NCBI GenBank assembly: GCA_018292915.2
Contig: JACVVK020000059.1
Span: 1,493,501-1,557,500 of the forward strand
Direction of reading: 5' to 3'
Length of the DNA stretch: 64,000 nt
Origin: Batillaria attramentaria
Taxonomy: Eukaryota; Mollusca; Gastropoda; Batillariidae
In this document: in pieces, positions 32,666-44,108 of the stretch
Layout of the letters: each line of letters begins with the position of its first letter
How positions within the stretch are numbered: position 1 is the stretch's first letter
Made by a program: the position numbers and the translations under genes
Notes under the pieces: model-generated
What the model saw: the letters and a program-made list of their open reading frames with translations, nothing else
What the model was told of the DNA's origin: nothing
Database searches by the model: none

Positions 32666-33590
32666 CACTACATGAAAAAAAAAATGTAAAGTTGGACAAA
32701 GGATGCAAACTGGTCTACGGGGCAATATAAACCTAGGACATGCAGGAGACGCTGCACCTTCATGCTAATTTATCGAACTCCCGGTTAAGAGCAAAAGGGG
32801 TGGGCAAGCCTGGCGAAATCAGCCCCGCCGCGTGAAGGCGAGCCCATGGGGCCAATGTTGTACAAGATTAATTTCTTCAAGACTAACAAGATGGCCACCA
32901 GCCCAATATGTTGTTTCCATTCAATGACCTGCTGTAGTCACAGTCGTAGTCGTTGTGTCATGTATGCAGCCCGCGCGCACACGCCGGACCGCAAGCTCTC
33001 TGACATCAAGCATGCTGACATAAAGAAAGTACTGAAAACCCTTATCGTGCCTCTATGCACTTGCAAAAACCCAAACACATGAGGTCGTGTGAGCTCGCCT
33101 AGCTGGTTGACGTCACAACTTGTTGGCGTATGCGAGGTTCTACATGGGTGAATGAATTCTTGTAATAAAGTCGTTCCCCTTTGACAGAGTTACTTCCCGC
33201 AGACCTGACTGACAGACGATTGCTTACTGGTATCGGAGAAGAGACCCTCTCTCTCTCTCTCTCGCCTTAGACGCGCGCTTGCACGCGCACGCACGCACCC
33301 CCCCTCCCCCTACACACACACACACACACACACATTATGCAAAGACCTTGGAATCAGAAAGACGCGTCACTCCTGCCCTCGTAAGAGTAGACTCCAGAGT
33401 GCAGTCCCTTTTCGGCGGGGCGTGAAAATGTGACTGCTTACACCCAGCGCCATTTTTAAAAATGGCGAATTTTTTTTTAGAAAAGCAGAGACTTGTGTGT
33501 CATCTGATTCGATTTGAAACGAAGTCTTGAATATCCGACCACTTTTCGTTTGGGCAAAATCTTTGCCAGCGGACAATTATTGTTGCGCTT
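32666..33590. other. No gene recognised
   Basis: Short frames only. Small CT and CA runs lie at about 33,246 and 33,309. Confidence 0.4.
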
Positions 33591-34072
33591 TGATGGCACT
33601 GTTTACGTGGTAGACTGATCCAACAGGATGTGAGTAAACGGCAAGGGGGTTGCACTCTGACAGGCAAGGGTGTTGCACTCTACAGGCAAGTATTATTGCA
33701 CGGTGCAGACGATCACGTACCTGCCTTGTGGTGGAATAAGAGACGATTACAAAAGCATACACACCCGTGCTCTAGGACTGAATGTAATAATAGATCTGTC
33801 CATTCAGACAGAGACAGGTTATGTATGTCTCTGATTCAGAAACACGCCTACTTTCACTCTGAAGACAGCCTGCTAATCACTTGCGCCACTGAGGATCCCT
33901 CTGGGTTCAAAGCTGGTCAAGGATGACATAGTGCGCGACCTTGTGTTTGAGAGCACCGAGACAATTTAGGCCCGTCACGGTAGCGCAGTGAGCGCCATTT
34001 CCCCACTGTGCACAGAGGTACTTTCCACTGAAAGACTCTGTGCTCCAGAGAGTGTCGTAAGAGAGACATATA

Positions 34073-34454
34073 GCGGGACAACGCGAAGAGTTGTCTGCCC
34101 GCATTAGCGCGCATCCTAGATCTGGCCCCTATAGTGACAGCATGGCGGAAAGTGGAAAGCGATCACAAAAGCATGCAATTGTGTTCTGCGCCGAATTGTT
34201 CAAATAACAGACAAATATAAACGGGGAAATACTTCTTTTGGTATTCCTGTTGAAAAACAAACATTTTTTTTTCGCTTTCTTGTCCCAAAAAAAAAAAAAA
34301 AAAAAAAAAGACCTCAAGTGGTACGTGTGCATGCAGTGTAAACTAACAGTAAACACACGCGGCTGACGCAGATACAGCGTAATTTTTTTCCCTGACAACT
34401 TTACAAATCACGGTGACTTAAATTGTGCTAGCGTCTACCTGCATCTAAATTCAG

Positions 34455-34493
<39 letters not shown>

Positions 34494-34960
34494 AACAAAA
34501 TCATCCGGCTGAACTTCGTTCTAACCATTGTAAAACCATATCACAACATAGAATCTGCTGGATCGTCGGTCGCAGATATGATTAATGCTGAGTTAGCAGG
34601 AAGTATTCAGCGGATGCGTCCATCTTTGGATCTCTCGCACATTCGATCTTTCTGTGTTCCGTACTAGTTTTACTTGAACACATCGAACGAAATGCACTGC
34701 GTAGCCTACGTACAGCAGTGAAAGCCAAACTAGATCTTTCTTTCGTCCTCCGGAACTTTGAGAGTACTTATGTTTTCCATAGGCCTAAAACACATGCGAA
34801 ATATATGGGGGGAGACCACCTGGCAGTCGCTGACATCTTCGTTTTTGTTTATTTTCTTAAAATGTTTTACGGCGGCTAGTGTAGGGTTGGGTCAAACAAC
34901 TGCGTAGATCTGCGGGATGCGCGCTAATGCGCGCAGACAACTCTTACGCGTTGTCCCTCA
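34073..34960. repeat. Inverted repeat pair with arms of about 50 bp
   Basis: The left arm 34,073-34,123 (GGGACAACGCGAAGAGTTGT, ATTAGCGCGCATCC) and the right arm 34,903-34,960 are complements. The spacer of about 780 bp has an A tract at about 34,287 and a CA run at 34,458-34,490. Confidence 0.7.
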
Positions 34961-35685
34961 AAGGGAGGTAAGTGAACTATCTTTATGTTTCCAAGATCTT
35001 TGCATTATGCTTCTGAGTGTGAGTCAGTGGCAAAAACGAAACCCACTGAAATTCCCGCTTTCCACATGTCAAGTTGTAGAGACTCTTGCGAAAAGATACT
35101 GCATTTCGATGCAAAATAATTTCTAGACCATCCCAGAACATGCTGGTGCAGTAACGTCAGTAGATTACGTCACCTTGGAGAGATTTCGAGCCTTCCAGTA
35201 AGTTGAGGAATGTTCTAGATCTGACGTAAGCAGCCCCCCTGCACAGCGTTCTGGATTCTTCTTCTTTCATGAATTTGTTCTCCGCGCATATTCTGTTCAT
35301 AAAGTATTGGAGTTGTAGTCTGTTGTATCCCGTATCATCTCTGCGAGTGCACGATGATGGCGACATAGCATAAGTAAAATACAACACCACGTCTCCAAAC
35401 AGAGGAATTCCGAAAGAAAGTGGCGAGACACCCCCAAGAAAAAACAGCATCACGTCAATCAAACATGACGCACTTACTTTACGTCAGTGCGCGTGCGTCT
35501 CTTCTTCGATGTTTGTGAGGCGTGTGGCTTGCAGAGGAAATGTGCTGTGAGTACAAATTTTCGAGTCAACTGACGATAACGGCTGCAGTGAATTTTTCTA
35601 ATTTTTTTGTATATTTTTTATGGCACCCCAGGCTCATTATCTATGTATAGTAGGAGCGATTTTGAGATCTAAAGTGTGTTCACCA
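34961..35685. other. No gene recognised
   Basis: No convincing frame or known repeat. Confidence 0.4.
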
Positions 35686-35689
35686 GCAC

Positions 35690-36280
35690 TTTCATCAGGT
35701 ACGGCTTACGCCAAAAGTATAAAAGCGACAACCTCCAAACTTCACTTAGTTGAGAGTCCGTATTCATGCTATCTATGTCCAAAAAATGGAGTGGTTTAGG
35801 TAAATATTACGCCTTTAAACGCCAGAAAGCCACTTATTCTGAAAAGGGCGATAACTCGCAAATCATGTGTGCAATCGTACCTGGATCGGGCCTTCTATTC
35901 AACAATCTTGATTCATTTAGAAACCCCAAATTTGAAATCGATCGGTTCAGTATTTTCGGAGAAATAGGCATCTGAACTGGGTTCACATGCAATGTCAACT
36001 CAGGCTCGGTTTACATGAAAACTATAAGAGCGACCATTTTCTAGTAGTGAGTCAATTCAGAGTCCGTATTCAAGCTATCTACTGCCAAAAAATTGAGTGA
36101 TTTAAATAAATATTACGCCTGTACACGAAAGACAACCAACTTGTCTCAAAAGGGCGATAACTCCCAAATCACTTAAGCAATCATCACACGCTTGAATCGT
36201 CTAATGTAACATTTTGATAAATTTGGATACCCCAAATTTGAAGCCATTCGGTTGAGTATTTTCGAAGAAACGGGCCCGGA
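35690..36280. repeat. Direct duplication, two units of about 300 bp
   Basis: The units at 35,690-35,985 and 36,003-36,280 share AGAGTCCGTATTCA, AAATATTACGCCT, AAAAGGGCGATAACTC and CCCCAAATTTGAA in the same order, with clear divergence. Confidence 0.8.
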
Positions 36281-36284
36281 CACA

Positions 36285-36288
<4 letters not shown>

Positions 36289-36345
<57 letters not shown>
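36289..36345. repeat. (CA)n microsatellite
   Basis: A pure CA run. Confidence 0.97.
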
Positions 36346-36346
<1 letters not shown>

Positions 36347-36594
36347 CCATACAGACGGCACTCAGTGAGGAGAAGAAGCGCGTTCGGAACAGCATACATG
36401 CCAGCATCGATGACGCAGGTTTTCTTACGTCATTGTCAGAGTTACACTTGCATAATCGTCTCTGCGGGAGATCGGCAGTGACGTGCGTTTGTACCACAGA
36501 TGCTTGCCTATGAACGTGGAAATTTTAGCCCGTCCTATTATGTTGTTTCCATTACTATGGAAACAACATAAAAACGATCACAGATTGCATTATA

Positions 36595-36790
36595 CTAAAA
36601 GACTATTTTATAAAAGAGGTTACACTCTTTCAGGAAATTGAAGATGATGTCAGGGAGAACATCCATGAACACCTTCGATGAATCGGCAGAATACTTGTCT
36701 CGAATCTCGGCGAGATCCACGCACGAGATCAAGAAATGATGAACAGTGAAAGGCTCATAACACGGGACACACCGGAGGGGGGGGGGGGGG
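36595..36790 (-). pseudogene. LINE 3' coding fragment (RNase H-type family end)
   Basis: On the minus strand, with shifts, it reads CVPCYEPFTVHHFLISC, then AEIRDKYSADSS, then LPDIIFNFLKE. This matches the usual C-terminus of Jockey/I-type LINEs (C-x2-C ... VHHFL-x2-C). It is heavily truncated. Confidence 0.6.
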
Positions 36791-36794
36791 GGGC

Positions 36795-37413
36795 TCTTTC
36801 AAGGTCAAAATGAGAAACCATAACTTAGTGAACAACATCATAACAGTCACGTGTCGCACTCTGAGGTCTAAAGTGCGATCGCTGAGGGTGTTGGGTGGGT
36901 GTTTGGGGGTTTAACGTCCTTTTCCACCACATAGGGTGATATCAAAGACGGGGCAACGATGAAAAAGCCAGCACAAATATTGGCCACTGCCGGGAACGTG
37001 CGATCGCTAAAGTGCGACCCAAGATGTGTAGTGGGAGATGTGTACATAGTACTTTTTCGTTTCTTTGTCCCTCCAAATCGTGCAGCGAGTTCCCACGCCA
37101 CAGCACCGCGTTTTTCCACATTCAAAACCGCCATAGCACCGGAAAAGCGCTTTGGATTTTCAGTTGTCGGTTAGACAGAAAAAAGAGGCTGTTTATCTAC
37201 CAGAAACCGACTTGTTCTAATACGTTACTGCAATCTAAAGATGTGTCTATCAGCATGTATTAAAATGACAGCTATAGATGAAAATCGTCGAACGTTTTGA
37301 AGCGGTATAGGAACGGAAATTACTAAACGTAGTCCATTTGATTTCCCCACGTGATATAGAGAATTGGAAAGAGTGTCCAGATTATCTGAGCGACGCGTCA
37401 CAATTTTGCTATT
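36795..37413. repeat. Block E segment, inverted copy
   Basis: Reverse complement of 20,062-20,680, carrying the SINE above as an extra insertion. Confidence 0.75.
36891..36998 (-). mobile_element. SINE family 1, 5'-truncated
   Basis: Tail and body up to the head junction at CCACTGCCGGGA; the tRNA-like head is missing. Confidence 0.8.
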
Positions 37414-37585
37414 AATTGCATATTGCATGTTTACAGAGCTCTGAAATAGACTTTGGGCAGACCACTGACCGAGTACTGGCGGCGTCTGTGCGAAACACTT
37501 GCTACTTTTCAATGCTGATGGTAAACAGGTCTGCATTGTTGTTCATACATGTACCAGGCAGCTGTAATAAGCACATTTTCTTACA

Positions 37586-37756
37586 GGGGGGGGGGGGAGG
37601 GGGGTAACGTCCTTTTCCACCACATACGGGCGATATCAAAGACGGGGCAACGATGACTAAGCCAGCACAAATATATGGCCCCACCGCCGGGATACGAACT
37701 CACGACCCGAACATTAGAAGTCCAACGCTCTACCATTCGGCCACCCCGGCTCCCCC
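37586..37756 (-). mobile_element. SINE family 1 inserted at a splice acceptor
   Basis: A complete copy. The 13-bp target duplication ATTTTCTTACAGG lies at 37,575-37,587 and 37,757-37,769. In the paralogs this sequence is the 3' splice site of the last exon, so the acceptor is now present on both sides. Confidence 0.92.
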
Positions 37757-37768
37757 ATTTTCTTACAG

Positions 37769-37930
37769 GAGTGTATAAGCGAGTTTGTCCTGTTTCAGCT
37801 AAACATAATTTTGAACACCAGTCCTGCTGTGGGCCAACCCGAGTGTCCCGGCGCTCCCCGCGCCAGACGTGGCCGCCCTGTGTACAGACCAAGGGGACCG
37901 AACCAGAAGTGCAGGCGTCGTCTTTTGTAG
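37769..37930 (+). pseudogene. Detached last exon of the AT-hook-like gene family
   Basis: It follows TTTTCTTACAG and is open for 53 codons to TAG: ECISEFVLFQLN, then PGAPRARRGRPVYRPRGPNQ and KCRRRLL. It is the least damaged copy of this exon. The exons expected upstream on this strand are absent, since the region 5' of it is an inverted block E segment. Either a fragment or part of a rearranged gene. Confidence 0.5.
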
Positions 37931-38119
37931 CCGCATGAACTTGTTCTTCCTTCGCCTTCCCGCCTTGGTAGCCGCGAAATAAAGTATTAATGTATATTAT
38001 AGATGTGAGAAATCCATGTTTCGTACAAAGCTGCTTCAGTATTAGAGGATTAGGAATACGATATTTCAATATCCTCTTTTAATCAGTATCTGTGCTGTAT
38101 AGAAATCCACGTCAAAGAC

Positions 38120-38790
38120 ACAAGGGTGGTGGTGGTGGTGGGGGGGGGGGGGGGGGGAGGGTAGGAGCCTAACGTCCTTAGGCAGAAGGCAGATGAATTA
38201 GCAGGTTTTAGGTCAACCAGAAGTTGAGTAAGATTCTTCTCTGCCTTGAACAAAGAATTTGAAAGCATAGGTAGCAAGCTTCTGAAATCAAACTACTGAG
38301 CATCGCAACATCGTGATACAGTAAAATCGATCAAAACCGAAACACACGAAGGAACACTTGGAAAAGACGTTCCGTGCAGTGGAAAACAAAAGTGATGGAG
38401 AGAATACCATCTGACCAACTGCCGCTTGCCTGGGCCTCTTGGCCATGAAGACAGTGTGGAGAGTTGGTTGTGGGAACATCGTGATTGCCCCTGTGACATG
38501 TGGACATGCATGCTACCTGGTAAAGTTAATCACGATCAAGCCCAAAGCAAGTGACATTCGATTTCAAAACCATTTTGCACAGCTCTACAACCCTGACTAC
38601 CTTAAGCAAGAAAGGTGACATCTCATTCATGTGTCAATGAGGGATTACAACACCCGATCGAAGAAAATGAAACTTCTCACTAGGGACTGTGCGTTTTCAG
38701 CCAAGACGTTAGGGAAGACAATGGTCCGCTACCTTGACAGTCCCCTAAGATGTAATTCGGTTTAGTGACAGTGGAAGGGGCCCGTTGTTC
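38120..38790. repeat. Block E segment, inverted copy
   Basis: Reverse complement of about 21,400-22,050. It stops exactly at the TTAA that opens the next element. Confidence 0.75.
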
Positions 38791-39737
38791 TTAAAGATCT
38801 AAGCTCCCAACAAAAAGATTTCCGAAGTGTGAAAAAAATTTCACAGAGTCGACCGTGCAAGCACAGTCAACTGTCACAGTTGCAGAGTTCACATATTGTC
38901 TGAACAGCGACAAAACCGTGCCTAAAAACTGCCCCCACTTCCTGTCGGGCTCCGTCCACGCTACTGTGCATATCCCAGGTGCAAACCCGGCTCATGTGAC
39001 CACGCCGCGGATACGTCAGTTTAGACTGAGCGATGTCGGCCATGGCGTAAGCTATGCTACTACCGGTAAGTACACGTATTTGAAAGCAATTTTGTTTCTT
39101 GCGTAAATATTTCAGCTCGAGCTTGCAGAACCAAAAGTAAAACCACAAGTTGGAGATGTTGCCGATAAAACGCGTTTGGCAAATCCGAGTGCCCGCGTGC
39201 TCTTCATTTCTCACACATCTCGTCAAATTTCCCCCCCAAAAACTTACCGTCAACATTTGTTGTGCCATGCTGACGGCGGCAGCACGGCATACGAGCGACA
39301 CTGACCAAATTCAAAAGACCACTGCACGGACGGATGAACACTGCGCGTTTTATCGACAACAACATCTCTAAATTGCGGTTTTACTTTTCGTTCTGCAAGC
39401 TCGAGCTAAAATGTTTACGCAAGAAACAAAATTGCTTTCCAATACGTGTACCTACCGGTAGTAGCATAGCTTGCGCTACATCAGTCCAAAATCGCTCAGT
39501 CGCCTAAACTGAGGTATCCGCGGCGTGATCACTAATGAGCCGGGTTGCACGGGGATGTGCACAGTAACTGGACGGAGCCCGACAGGAAGTGGGGACAGTT
39601 TTTCGGCACGGCTTTGTCGCGGTTTCTGGACACTGTGTGAACTCTGCAACTGTGACAGAGTTGACTGTGCTCGCACGGTCGACTCTGTAAATTTTCGCAC
39701 TTCGGTAAGCTTTTTGTTGGGAGCTTAGATCTTTAAG
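38791..39737. mobile_element. TTAA-bounded palindromic element, arms of about 350 bp
   Basis: The arms 38,791-39,143 and 39,373-39,737 are inverted copies. Both contain AGATCTAAGCTCCCAAC, GACTGAGCGAT-type and GCTCGAGCTTGCAGAAC motifs or their complements. TTAA stands at each outer edge. The spacer of about 230 bp has no clear ORF. It may be piggyBac-related or simply a foldback element. Confidence 0.65.
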
Positions 39738-39860
39738 GTTGACGGACGTAACGCTAACTATGAACAAAATAGCACAGGCACAAAATAAAGTTCCCAAGTT
39801 CCTAACTTTTAATAACAAACACCCCCCTTTAACACAAGACGGACACACGCATGAACACAA

Positions 39861-40025
39861 GGGTGGAGTGGGTGTTTGGGGGTTTAACGTCCTTTTCCAC
39901 CACAGGGGTGATATCAAAGACGGGGCATCGATGAAAAAGCCAGCACAAATATTTGGCCCCTGCCGGGATACGAACTCACGACTCGAGCATTAGAAGTCCA
40001 ACGCTCTACCATTCGGCCACCCCGG
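39861..40025 (-). mobile_element. SINE family 1, split by a DNA transposon
   Basis: Tail, body and most of the head run to CCACCCCGG. The remaining CTCCCCC follows at 41,111, on the far side of the 1081-bp insertion. GAACACAA flanks both outer ends. Confidence 0.88.
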
Positions 40026-41110
40026 TGTAACAGGCCAGAATCTACCCCTGGCCCCGAATCTACCCGGGTAGAAACTGGACTAGGCCAGTTTAAACCCGGG
40101 TAGTTTCTGGCCTAGGCCAGTTTCTACCCCCCCCCCCCCCCCCCCGAATCTACCCCCCCCCCCCCCCCCCCCCCTGGTCTGAGCTAAATTCGAATTCGTT
40201 GTACTGAGCTAAATTCACAATTTCACTACACCAGTTGCTACAGTGACTACTACTGAGTCGAACTGGTTGTACTGAGCGCACGCACAAACCCTGGGGCATA
40301 GACTGGGAAAGGTTTCAAGTAGTTCGTCATTCTGAATCACTGCAATCATGGACGACTAGAAGTACAGAGAAGTTGTGCATTTTCTTTCCTCAGCCGAAAA
40401 GAAATATCCAGAGTATATATCTACAGTATGTCGGACGAAAGGAAACGCACTGTCGCAAAGTCCAACTTCCGACAATTTGCGGCCAGCTACAAACTGAAGT
40501 CGGCGGTGCTGGTGCACAGCAAGACTGAAAAAGAGGTGATACAAAAAAGCCGTGTCAATGCCATTCTTCAGGCGTGTCATGACAATCCAACAGGCGGCCA
40601 CTTTGGTCGTGATAAGACCATGGCGAATATTTATCGTCTCGGTGCAGTTAACATGTGCTTTCATCTGCAACTCAAGTTACTCATTTTTTTTATGCAGATT
40701 GCTCTGATGTTATACTGTTTGCATTAAAATTAATTTTAATTAACATCTCTATCTCAGTCTTGTGAGTGTGTGCGTGTGTCTGTGTGTGTGTGCACGCGTA
40801 CATTAAAACAATTTTGACAAAGTAAATATTCACTTGTACTAGCATGAACAAAACTAACATGAACCATTTTTAGAGACAATACTAGTATTAAAGTGTTATT
40901 TCATTCGGGGCCAGGGGGAGAGAAACTGGCCTAGAACAGGAGGGGGTAGATTCTGGGCCGGGGGGGGGGGGGGGGTAGGAAATGGCCCAGGCCAGTTTAA
41001 ACCCGGTGTAGCTTCTGGCCTAATCCAGTTTCTACCCGGGTAGATTTGGGCCTAGGCCAGTTCCTGCGGGGTAGATTCTGGACGGGGTATATTCTGGCCT
41101 GGTACACCGG
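40022..41110 (+). mobile_element. Ginger-like DNA transposon, non-autonomous/decayed
   Basis: The element 40,026-41,106 starts TGTAACAGGCCAGAATCTAC and ends with the near complement of TGTACCAGGCCAGAATATAC. It is flanked by CCGG on both sides (40,022-40,025 and 41,107-41,110). As I recall, TGT-starting ends and 4-bp CCGG targets are reported for Ginger1 elements, whose transposase is related to retrotransposon integrases. Subterminal parts repeat GGGTAGAAACTGG-type motifs in both orientations. It carries a broken transposase start. Confidence 0.8.
40348..40690 (+). pseudogene. Ginger/integrase-like transposase N-terminal remnant
   Basis: From the ATG at 40,348 the frame hits TAG at 40,357, then reads KYREVVHFLSSAEKKYPEYI. 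A shift near 40,428 moves to a second frame with RTVAKSNFRQFAASYKLKSA, then ILQACHDNPTGGHFGRDKTM. The H-x(4)-GGHFG-x2-KT stretch is the start of the HHCC zinc-binding region of integrases, as in GIN1/KRBA2-type proteins. The rest of HHCC and the whole DDE core are missing. Confidence 0.75.
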
Positions 41111-41154
41111 CTCCCCCACACGGAACACAAATACGAAACAGTCTTAACTACACT

Positions 41155-41870
41155 ATTCAAAACTTTACTCCGACTCTACCAGAACTTGCGGTAGGTAGCC
41201 TCGCGACGACAGGCGCCCTTCCTTCCAGCTCAAGACAGCAAGATTCCCGAGAGCACGAGTAGACAGCATAGCAAAAGCCAGAGTCGAAGTCAAGGACCAC
41301 TTGCGAAAACATGCACAACTTAGCAAAACATTCAAATTTTCTAGCTTGAATACATGGCTTAACATCTTCAAAATTCGCAGAATTTCGTCCATGGACTGTT
41401 GAGAAGGCTTTGCTCAAAGACGACTCAGACTGAGTGGAATTTTTAAATTCACACGACATTCGATGCAAGGGAAGTCACCGACAAAAAGTGTCAGTGTCGA
41501 GTGGTGTCTCCAAGACAGGCATTTAATTCGGTTTAAGACGGTTCGTTAAGGCGACGACACCCCTAGGGATGTGCACTCAACACATGATCAAATTTTAAAA
41601 AAAATTCAAAAGTTATGAATGACTGACGATGGCTGGCGGTGAAGCCCGAAGCCTTTTGCCGCCGCCTGAATACTACTGTTCTGTGCAAACTGGTGAGTGG
41701 AAATAAAACCATGTTTAAACAACCCCGAAGTCGCTACTGCAGCTTATGGTCCAACTCCACCAGAACTTGCGGTAGGTAGCCTCGCGACGGCAGGCCGCCC
41801 TTCCTTCCAGATCAAGACAGCAAGATTTCTGAGAGCAAGAGTAGACAGCATAGCAAAAGCCAGAGTACCC
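41155..41870. repeat. Direct repeat pair of about 130 bp
   Basis: 41,160-41,290 and 41,752-41,868 share CCAGAACTTGCGGTAGGTAG, CCTCGCGACG and AGACAGCATAGCAAAAGCCA. Function unknown. They could be ends of a small terminal-repeat element, but TG...CA borders were not found. Confidence 0.65.
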
Positions 41871-42860
41871 AACGTGGCAAGCGTGTAGGAGTCCATCTGA
41901 AAAATAACAGGCACTCTGCTAATACGTAGCCGGCAGCAACAACAAAATAAGCGGAACCACGAAACGGAATTCAACAAAGTTCCCATTAGTGGCCATTAGA
42001 ACATTTTTTTTTAAAAGGCACTAAAGAATGGACAATGCTACATTTTGCAACTACACAGAAAATGCATACAGACACATAACATGACGAAAACTGCTCTACG
42101 CAAGCACCGCACGCATACGTTCGCTCGGATACACAAGCAACAGACAAGCCTGCCCCCGGCCCAACCCCCAAAACGCTAACAAAGTAACCGAACTAGCACG
42201 AGAACAGACAACACAACAGTACTCATTCTCACACCTTCCACACACGGGCTATCAGGACAGCTGCAACCAACATTCGGACATACATGTACCTCGACTCGTG
42301 ACGATACCGAACCAACACCGTCCGAGGAACACTTCCAGAAGCTGCTCCTCCCCGGGCTCCCTCCAGTAGGACAGAAGACACAGGTACCTGATCACCCTAA
42401 TCTCACCAACGCCGCGGTGTGAATGGACTATCGGCTGGCATCAAACGACCACGCTCACCGAATCCCGCTCGCTAAATGAACACTCTAGCTCACCGGCCAG
42501 TCCGAACAGCTCTCCTTCCTCACGAGAAATGCGGGTACGGCGAGCAAAACGGGAGCTGACCAAAACAACACCGCCACACGTAACGCACGTGTCCAAGCGG
42601 GCAGCCAGCGAACAAGACTCGAGGCCCTGGCCCGAAGAAAACAAACTTCACGGACTAAACCCCCACCCTTACTAATCTCCCGCAAAAAAAAGAGAAAAAA
42701 AGCCAGAGCTGTGGGGCAGTTGCCCGCGTTGGTCTGTGTCGTGGTGCTGCGAGGGTTGGTTAGCTGGGTTTATCGTCCCCCCGTGACAACGAGGTGATTG
42801 TAGAGTGTAGACAGCCCTAATGGGCAGGTTATGGGGAAACGGACTGCTACCCTAACTTAA
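41871..42860. other. No gene recognised
   Basis: A CA-rich plus strand with small frames; no family recognised. Confidence 0.4.
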
Positions 42861-42865
42861 CAGTC

Positions 42866-43063
42866 CAGCTGAACGGTGGTGGCTATTATGGAGGGAACTC
42901 GTACAGGTCTATTTTTAGACGGACGTCACCTGAGGTCACGGGATTCCGGAAACGCACGTACCAAACCCGTACCAAACTCTAACCCTAACCCTAAGCCTAA
43001 CCCTAACCGTCTAAAAATAGACCTGTACGAGTTCCCTCCATAATAGCCTCCCCCCAGCTGAAC
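42866..43063. mobile_element. MITE with telomere-like core, copy B
   Basis: The element 42,875-43,054 has ends GGTGGTGGCTATTATGGAGG and the complement of GGGGGAGGCTATTATGG. CAGCTGAAC flanks it at 42,866-42,874 and 43,055-43,063. Inside one end lies TAACCCTAACCCTAAGCCTA. It is inverted relative to copy A. Confidence 0.88.
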
Positions 43064-43500
43064 ACATTCCATCCAGTCAGACTGCCAGGTCGGCCACATT
43101 TAATGCATCCCTGACTAATGGACAAGTTACTAGACACAAACAGCTCAAGTTCACAGTCACAAGAAGCAGGGTAACGTGAAAAGAGCCTGAGAGGAGTGAA
43201 GTGGAGTGAACATTTGAAGTTTAACGTTCCTGTCTCGCAGGAGGGAGATACTGGGACATGCCAAAAGTATGTGACAAATATATAACGGGGGGGGGGGGGG
43301 GGGGGGAGGGCCAATTTATCTTTTTGTTATGTAATATTTATTCAGAGGGGAAAGTTATATGCTTCATCCATTACCAAACATACCTGTCTATACAGATTTA
43401 TATTGTTTAAAAAGCAAAAGTCAAAATGAGAAATATGTTCAAGGTAAGAATGGGATAAATGCTCATATTCATTATTTTAAAAGAGGGTTTTAAGAAAAAG
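43064..43500. other. No gene recognised
   Basis: A run of about 20 G lies near 43,286; the rest is AT-rich. Confidence 0.4.
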
Positions 43501-43509
43501 AGCTCTTCG

Positions 43510-44106
43510 CGTTAAATTGTGAAGTGTCCTGCTGAGGTAGTTACGATAGGGCTTAAAAGAACTGAGTTATTTTCTTTAAAAAAGAAAAAGGTATCCAAGA
43601 CGGTAGCAGCGCTTTTAATTAGATGATCTCCCCGCTTAAAATTGAAGGTCATACAATAAACTTGGAGTTGGGCCGCCCTGAGCCTAACTAACAATAGTTC
43701 TGGGGGAGATCTGGGGCAAGTCCAGACAGATGATCAGAGGGATTGTAAAATGTTGCAGGTGGAGCACAACGGACTCATATTTATGGCGCCAAGCGCCGGA
43801 CCTAGTCCCTAGACAGAATAAGTTGAGCTTGCAACTGAAGACTGAAACAAGGTCCAGAAGCCACTTACTGTATCATAATCTTTGTAAACATCTCTTTGTA
43901 ATTACAGCACCCATTTCACAGGCCGAGGGCCTGAAAGACAAAACATCAACCTCCCTGGTCGTACCGGCCTTAGGCAACTTGTCATTTCCAGCGATCCTCA
44001 AGTGGCTTGGGAGCCATTGGAAGAACAGGTTGGTTCCTTTTTTGGTGGCTTGATCAATTAAAATTCTAGCCTCATTCACTAGACCAAGTCCCTTGGAGTG
44101 AGACAT
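43510..44106 (-). pseudogene. LINE RNase H-domain fragment
   Basis: The minus strand reads NEARILIDQATKKGTNLFFQ and WLPSHLRIAGNDKLPKAGTT. The W-x-PSH-x2-I-x-GN motif marks the C-terminal part of RNase H in Jockey/I-type LINEs. Downstream in the same orientation VRLRAAQLQVYCMTFNFKRG fits the following region. A stop and shifts break it. Confidence 0.55.
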
Positions 44107-44108
44107 GG

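Noticed and set aside
41157..41986. Minus-strand frames sharing NLAVL-WKEGR
   Set aside because: They come from a 130-bp direct repeat, with no consistent exon signals.
42966..43015. Chromosome end, from TTAGGG-type repeats
   Set aside because: The tract is short, interstitial, and inside a MITE with target duplications.
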